A stretch of 20,657 bases of DNA from CAZYWA01 sp964650975 [NCBI: uncultured bacterium] (GTDB lineage: Bacteria > JADJOY01), in assembly GCA_964650975.1 (NCBI GenBank), contig CAZYWA010000050.1, forward strand, positions 3,135 to 23,791, read 5' to 3'. Under the pieces are notes generated by a model. That model did not search any database, was not told where the DNA came from, and was given only the letters and a program-made list of their open reading frames with translations. A program made the position numbers and the translations under genes. Each line of letters opens with the position of its first letter. Within the stretch, counting starts at the first letter, position 1. Below, piece by piece: positions 16,532 through 20,657 of the stretch.

Positions 16532-19093
16532 TCAGGCGGGCTTACCCCAGAGGAAGCCCTGGCCGTACGAGACGCCGAGCTGCAACAGCACGCGCAGCTC
16601 CTCGCGCGTCTCGATGCCCTCCGCGACCACGTCCGCGCCCAGCACCTTCGCCACGTGGAAGATGCGCTTCAGCACGGTCGCGCGCGACGCGTCCTGGTTG
16701 ATCCCCGAGACCACCTTGCGGTCGATCTTCACGATGTCCGGCTCGAGCAGCACCATCGACTCGAGGCAGCTGCGCCCGAAGCCGACGTCGTCGATCGCGA
16801 TCAAGACACCCGCGCGCTTGAGCTCGCTCACGGGCTCGCGCAGGTAGGACGGGTCGCCGATGATCTGCTGCTCGCTGATCTCGATGCAGTAGCTCGAGCG
16901 CGGGCGGTTCGACGGGAACGCCTCCAGCAGGTGCTGCACCGGGATGTCGATCATCGTCGACGGCAGCAGGTTGATGTGGAAGCGCAGGCTGGGATCGCGG
17001 TCGGCGGTGGCGGCGAGCGCCGTCTTGAAGCAGTGGTGATCGACCGGAGTCAGGATGTTCGCTTCCTGGCTGATGCGGAAGAAATGGTCGGGACGCTCGA
17101 AGGCGGGGATCGTCGAGCGCGTGAGGCACTCGTGACCCACGATCACCTCGTCCGCGAGCCGGTAGATCGCGTGGAACACGGTCTTCAGGCCCTCGCCGCG
17201 GCGCAGCAGATCGATGAGATCGCCTTGCGGGCTCGACGAGTCGGGCTCGTTGTCGGTGAAGCCGACGTCGTACGAGAGCCGGTTCTTGCCGCCCAGCTTG
17301 CTCTGCCTGAGCAGCACGTGGGTCTGCGACAGGAGCTCGTCGATCGACGGCGTGTCGTGCGAGACCCGCGCGAGCCCCAGGCTCGCGGTGACGTTGACCG
17401 TGCCCGACGACAGGAAGACCGGTGATCCCGACACCGCGATGCGAGCGCGCTCGGCGACGCGGATCGCTTCCGCCGTGCGGCTGCGCGGCAAGAGCACCAT
17501 GAACTCGTCGCCGCCGATCCGCGCCACGTGGTCGGTGCCGCGCATGCTCGCGCGCAGCTTGCGCGCGACTTCCTTGAGCACCACGTCTCCGACCGCATAA
17601 CCCAGCGTGTCGTTGATCCGCTTGAAGTCGTCGAGGTCGACGAACAGCACGAAGAGCTCGCTCGACGATCTCCGGGCCACGTCGATCTCGCGGGTCAGCA
17701 CCTGCTGCAAGCCGCGCCGGTTCAGCAGCTCGGTCAGCGGATCGACCAGGGTCATGGTCTCGAGCCGCGTGTTGGCGCTCTGCAGCTTCTCGGTCAGCTC
17801 CTTCTGCTGATCCTCGGCGCGCTTCCGCTCGGTGATGTCGCGCGCGACCACCAGCCGCCGCGACTCGCGATCGGCGCTGCGGTAGGCGCGCCCCACCGAC
17901 TCGAACCACCGGTACTGGCCGTTCTTGTGGCGGTAGCGGAACACGAGCTGCTCGCCGCGCGGTCCGCCCGGGGCCTCGCTTTGCACGGCGCGCACGAAGC
18001 GCTCCATCACCTTGGGGCGGTCCTCGGGGTGGATGAGCGCGAAGATCTCGCGGCCCACCAGCTCCTCGGCGTCGTAGCCCAGGACCTCGCGGTAGTTGCG
18101 GCTGACGTAGAGGAAGCGGCCGTCGACGGAGATCTCGCAGATCAAGTCGTAGGCGTTGTCGGCGAGTGCGCGATAACGCTCGTCGCCGGCGCGCAGCGCG
18201 TCCTCGACGCGCTTCCTCTCGGTGATGTCCTCGTGGACCTCGACCAGGTACGCGGTCTTGCCGTTGGTGCCGCGCGCCGGCGAGATCGACGCCGACGCCC
18301 AGTAGTGGTCGCCGTTCCGGCGCTTGTAGCGGAACTCGCCGCGCCACTCGAGGCCGCGGTCGATCGTCTCCCAGAAGCGCGCCTTGTCCTCGAGCGTCAT
18401 GTCGGAGAGCTCGAGCAGCCGCGAGCCCAGGATTTCCGCGTGCGAGAAGCCGGTGAGCTGCGTGAACTTGGGGTTCACGTAGTCGATGTTGCCCTTGGGG
18501 TCCGCGATGATGACCGCGGCGGGGCTCTGGTCGACCGCGAACGACAGGCGGCGCGCCGACTCGACGGTGTGCTTGGCGCGTGTTTCCTGGCGCACGCCGA
18601 GCTCGGCGATCGCGAGCCGCACCTTGAGCAGCGCTTCGTCGAGCGGACGAGTCAGGTAGTCGTTGCAGCCCGCTTGCAGCAGCCCTTGCAGGTCACCGGG
18701 CTGCACGCCCGCGGTGAGCGCCAGGATCACGGTACGCTCGCCGCCGGGGATCGCACGGATGCGCCGCGTGAGCGGCACGCCGTGGGTGTCGAGGAGCCCC
18801 GCGCTCACCAGCAGCAGCGCGGGAGGATCGGCCTGGCAGAGCGTCCACGCGGTGTCGGCGTCGGCGCATGCGGTGACGTCGTGACCGCGTGAGCTCAGCA
18901 CCTGCTCGAGCACCGCGCGCGATTCGGGTTGCTCGTCGGCGACGAGCGTCCGCATCCGGGTCGACGTGACGGCCGCTGACGGATTCGGCAGCTGCCGAAC
19001 CGCCGCCGGCGAGGGCTTGGGAGAGCCCGGGCTACGTCGTGCGGAATCCGCGTCCAAGCTTCGTGCCAGGGTCGTGCCGCGTGGGGCCGACAT
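16532..19093 (-). CDS. Degenerate-receiver-PAS-PAS-GGDEF-EAL cyclic-di-GMP protein
   Basis: An 853-residue protein without membrane helices. Residues about 47-165 form a receiver-like domain whose phosphoacceptor position reads Ser97 (LLLVSAGLLD) and whose KP reads RP (149-150), so it is unlikely to be phosphorylated. Two PAS/PAC units follow (about 182-295 and 302-425, each ending DITERKR). The GGDEF domain (about 445-610) has GGDEF at 527-531 and an intact I-site Arg518-Asp521. The EAL domain (about 630-850) has ECL in place of EAL (Glu655-657) but keeps Asn708, Glu738, Asp768-Asp769, Lys789, Glu825 and Gln845, so phosphodiesterase activity looks possible. It can in principle make or degrade c-di-GMP. 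Start ATG 19093 has GGAGGG ten bases upstream; Met47 is an alternative. A sigma-54-type promoter lies upstream. Confidence 0.92.
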   Translation of the reverse strand: MSAPRGTTLARSLDADSARRSPGSPKPSPAAVRQLPNPSAAVTSTRMRTLVADEQPESRAVLEQVLSSRGHDVTACADADTAWTLCQADPPALLLVSAGLLDTHGVPLTRRIRAIPGGERTVILALTAGVQPGDLQGLLQAGCNDYLTRPLDEALLKVRLAIAELGVRQETRAKHTVESARRLSFAVDQSPAAVIIADPKGNIDYVNPKFTQLTGFSHAEILGSRLLELSDMTLEDKARFWETIDRGLEWRGEFRYKRRNGDHYWASASISPARGTNGKTAYLVEVHEDITERKRVEDALRAGDERYRALADNAYDLICEISVDGRFLYVSRNYREVLGYDAEELVGREIFALIHPEDRPKVMERFVRAVQSEAPGGPRGEQLVFRYRHKNGQYRWFESVGRAYRSADRESRRLVVARDITERKRAEDQQKELTEKLQSANTRLETMTLVDPLTELLNRRGLQQVLTREIDVARRSSSELFVLFVDLDDFKRINDTLGYAVGDVVLKEVARKLRASMRGTDHVARIGGDEFMVLLPRSRTAEAIRVAERARIAVSGSPVFLSSGTVNVTASLGLARVSHDTPSIDELLSQTHVLLRQSKLGGKNRLSYDVGFTDNEPDSSSPQGDLIDLLRRGEGLKTVFHAIYRLADEVIVGHECLTRSTIPAFERPDHFFRISQEANILTPVDHHCFKTALAATADRDPSLRFHINLLPSTMIDIPVQHLLEAFPSNRPRSSYCIEISEQQIIGDPSYLREPVSELKRAGVLIAIDDVGFGRSCLESMVLLEPDIVKIDRKVVSGINQDASRATVLKRIFHVAKVLGADVVAEGIETREELRVLLQLGVSYGQGFLWGKPA

Positions 19094-19135
19094 GAATGGG
19101 TGTCCCTCCGACGATAACCAGCCGGCGGGCTAGAG

Positions 19136-19152
19136 AGCAATGTTCGTACCGG
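19136..19152 (-). promoter_or_regulatory. Candidate sigma-54 (-24/-12) promoter of the GGDEF-EAL gene
   Basis: The minus strand reads CCGGTACGAACATTGCT against consensus YTGGCACGNNNNTTGCW: only two defined positions differ. The essential GG and GC pairs are 10 bases apart as required. Transcription would start near 19125, leaving a leader of about 32 bases with GGAGGG. Upstream, GGAAA (19188-19192) and TTTCC (19200-19204) form a short inverted repeat that could belong to an activator site. The rest of the 198-base gap shows nothing else clear. Confidence 0.6.
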
Positions 19153-19291
19153 GGGAAACCGCTGACGCAGCGCGGTACAAAAGTCTCGGAAATTTGTGGT
19201 TTCCGGGTGCTAGTGGCGGTTCCTGGCCGTCAATCATCACCAAGGGTCGCGGTGCGCGCGACCTGGGGTGTCGGCGAGGGGATGAGCTTCG

Positions 19292-19807
19292 TCAAGGTCC
19301 TGACAGGATCGCGTCGCGAACCTGGCCGGCCCATCCTCGGATCCTCTGCCAATCCCGGAAGTCCCCGGTGCGCGGCCGGAAGATGCGCAGCTGGAGCTGT
19401 TCGCGAATTCCGACGATCGCCGGATTCACCGCGCCCGCGAAGAGCGCCACGTCGCGCGGCACGACGGTCGGCGCCATCTGGTGCAGGCGGCGCAGCAGCC
19501 GCAGTGTGTGCCGTGCGCTCGCGTGCGGCCCGTCGGGGACCCGGATGCCGAGCGCGAAGAACCACACCGGCCGCCGCTCGAGCAGCCGCTCGTGGCGGCC
19601 GACCCACCGGCACGCGGCGGTCAGCCAGCGCCGCGAATAGACCGGAGCTCCGACCACCACCGCGTCGTAGGGCGCCGGGTCGGCGACCTCGCTGGCGCGC
19701 CGCACCTCGACGGTGATGCCGCCGTCGCGAAGCACGTCCGCGACCGCGTCCGCGACCTCGGCCGTCGACCCGAAGCGCGTCTCGTACGCGATGAGGACGC
19801 GAGCCAC
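19292..19807 (-). CDS. Flavodoxin-domain protein, HemG-like
   Basis: A 171-residue FMN-binding flavodoxin-fold protein. The N-terminal LIAYETRFGSTAEVA is the phosphate-binding loop, and VVVGAPVYSRRW is the next FMN-contacting segment. The C-terminal GDFRDWQRIRGWA is characteristic of the flavodoxin_5/menaquinone-dependent protoporphyrinogen oxidase (HemG)-like group. It may oxidise protoporphyrinogen or another redox partner, but many members of this group are uncharacterised and no haem genes are nearby. Start is GTG 19807, only 11 bases downstream of the long palindrome, with no Shine-Dalgarno. The preceding gene on this strand is the PAS protein. Confidence 0.85.
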   Translation of the reverse strand: MARVLIAYETRFGSTAEVADAVADVLRDGGITVEVRRASEVADPAPYDAVVVGAPVYSRRWLTAACRWVGRHERLLERRPVWFFALGIRVPDGPHASARHTLRLLRRLHQMAPTVVPRDVALFAGAVNPAIVGIREQLQLRIFRPRTGDFRDWQRIRGWAGQVRDAILSGP

Positions 19808-19818
19808 GCGAGGGATTG

Positions 19819-20003
19819 TTAGCCCGGATTATTCATGAAGCGTTCTACTGCGGCCGCCGATCGTCGGCATCTTCGGGCGTACTCGGATTTTCGTCCCTCG
19901 ACGTACTGTTCAGTACGCCTGCGGGCCAAAAATCCTGCGTGCGCCCGAAGCTGCTCGACGCTTGGCGGCCTCGCTACGAACTTTCATGAATAACCCGGGT
20001 TAG
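19819..20003. repeat. Long imperfect palindrome (about 185 bases)
   Basis: The two halves are imperfect inverted copies. Left blocks CCCGG, TTATTCATGAA, GTTC, GGCCGCC, CTTCGGGCG and GGATTTT recur in the same order, reverse-complemented, in the right half. The centre is CGTACTG-TT-CAGTACG (19902-19917). By eye roughly three quarters of positions match. It encodes no protein. The right end contains the stop codon (20002-20000) of the PAS gene and the left end is 11 bases from the flavodoxin start. It could be a MITE-like or REP-like mobile repeat, or specify a long hairpin RNA. No target duplication is obvious. Confidence 0.8.
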
Positions 20004-20657
20004 GGTCGCGGAGTCGGGACGCGCTGGCGGTCGCGGAAGCGGGTGAGCTCCTCTTCGGCTTCCAGGCGCTCGGTGACGTCGAACACGGTGCCGCCGACGC
20101 AGCGGACATCGTCCTCGTCGAAGATCGCCCGGCCGCGTTCCTCGACCCAGCGCCAATCGCCGGAGGCGTGCTGCAGACGGTAGGTGACCTCGAAGGGCTT
20201 GCGCTGCGCGATCGCCGAGTCGATGCGCGCGAACACCCGGTCGCGCTCCTCGGGATGCACCAGGTCGATCCACGAGACACCACCCGAGACGAAGTCCGGC
20301 GCGCGCCGCCCGGTGAGCCCCTCGACCGCCACGCTGATGAAGAGCGCCGTGCGCCGGGGATCGTGCTGCATCAGGTACACGACGCCCGGGACGCAGCGAG
20401 CCACCGCCCGGAACTGCTCGTCTCGCACCTTCACCTCGCGGAGGCTGGCGGCAAGATGCGTGTTCGCTTGCTCGAGCTCCGAGTTCTTGGTGGCGAGCTC
20501 CGCCAGGAGCTTGGCGCGGGTCTCGGCGAGGTTCCGCTGGGCACGTGCCTCGGCGTCGGCCAGCTCGCGGCGCAGCGCCTGCTCGCGCAGCAAGCTTTGC
20601 TGCTGCTCCGCCTGCCGACGCCGGAGATGTGCGCGGATGCGGCCCGCCACCACCTCG
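20000..20657 (-). CDS. Receiver/PAS signalling protein, partial (N-terminus beyond the window)
   Basis: The last 218 residues of a signalling protein. The first visible residues (EVVAGRIRAHLRR) look like the closing helix of a response-regulator receiver. A long coiled coil follows (about residues 12-78, rich in Glu, Gln, Arg, Leu). A PAS/PAC unit occupies about 79-196, with VPGVVYLMQHD, IDLVHPEERDRVFARI, WRWVEERGRAIFDE and FDVTERLEAEEEL. The protein then ends abruptly with RFRDRQRVPTPRP; no kinase, GGDEF or other output domain follows. The stop TAA lies inside the long palindrome, so the C-terminus may have been cut off by insertion of that repeat. The true start is outside the window. Confidence 0.82.
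   Translation of the reverse strand, partial: EVVAGRIRAHLRRRQAEQQQSLLREQALRRELADAEARAQRNLAETRAKLLAELATKNSELEQANTHLAASLREVKVRDEQFRAVARCVPGVVYLMQHDPRRTALFISVAVEGLTGRRAPDFVSGGVSWIDLVHPEERDRVFARIDSAIAQRKPFEVTYRLQHASGDWRWVEERGRAIFDEDDVRCVGGTVFDVTERLEAEEELTRFRDRQRVPTPRP

Noticed and set aside
14659-16701. 680-codon plus-strand frame
   Set aside because: Antisense to the HEAT gene; the repeat pattern of HEAT helices on the minus strand is unmistakable.

Overview
The window is a GC-rich bacterial chromosomal fragment with 15 genes, no RNA genes, no transposase and no CRISPR array. Large two-component and cyclic-di-GMP proteins, a HEAT-repeat regulator, a Rieske oxygenase, a secreted beta-helix protein and a sigma-54 promoter suggest a free-living Gram-negative with an elaborate signalling repertoire, such as a deltaproteobacterial-type lineage (Myxococcota, Desulfobacterota, Binatota) or a candidate phylum such as Eisenbacteria. 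The sequence alone does not fix the phylum. The high GC keeps long antisense frames open; these are shadows of the real genes.

Left part (1-2817): the 5' end of a membrane sensor histidine kinase (minus, cut by the window edge), a divergent secreted beta-helix-like protein (plus), and a convergent delta-9-type fatty-acid desaturase (minus). Centre-left (3017-6499): a tightly packed plus-strand operon of an NfuA-type Fe-S carrier, a 75-residue unknown protein, a Rieske non-heme iron oxygenase and a Tat-exported M28-like peptidase. The last three genes are joined by GTGA start/stop overlaps. Centre (6558-9803): two divergent genes, a membrane protein with a beta-propeller-like domain (minus) and a polytopic membrane SGNH hydrolase (plus). 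They are followed by about 300 bases rich in hairpins.

Right part (10107-16314, minus): a four-gene signalling operon read as HEAT-repeat protein, CHASE4-HAMP-PAS hybrid histidine kinase with two receivers, single-domain receiver, and membrane diguanylate cyclase. The layout suggests phosphorelay input converted into c-di-GMP output. Upstream and separately transcribed is a degenerate-receiver-PAS-PAS-GGDEF-EAL protein (16532-19093) with a strong candidate sigma-54 promoter. At the right edge are a HemG-like flavodoxin, a long imperfect palindrome of about 185 bases, and the 3' end of a receiver/PAS protein whose stop codon lies inside the palindrome.

The least conventional features are that palindrome and the possible truncation beside it, the Fe-S carrier/unknown/Rieske/M28 operon whose peptidase has lost the usual Glu-Glu pair, and the HEAT-kinase-receiver-cyclase operon. 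None is proven to be a new system from sequence alone.
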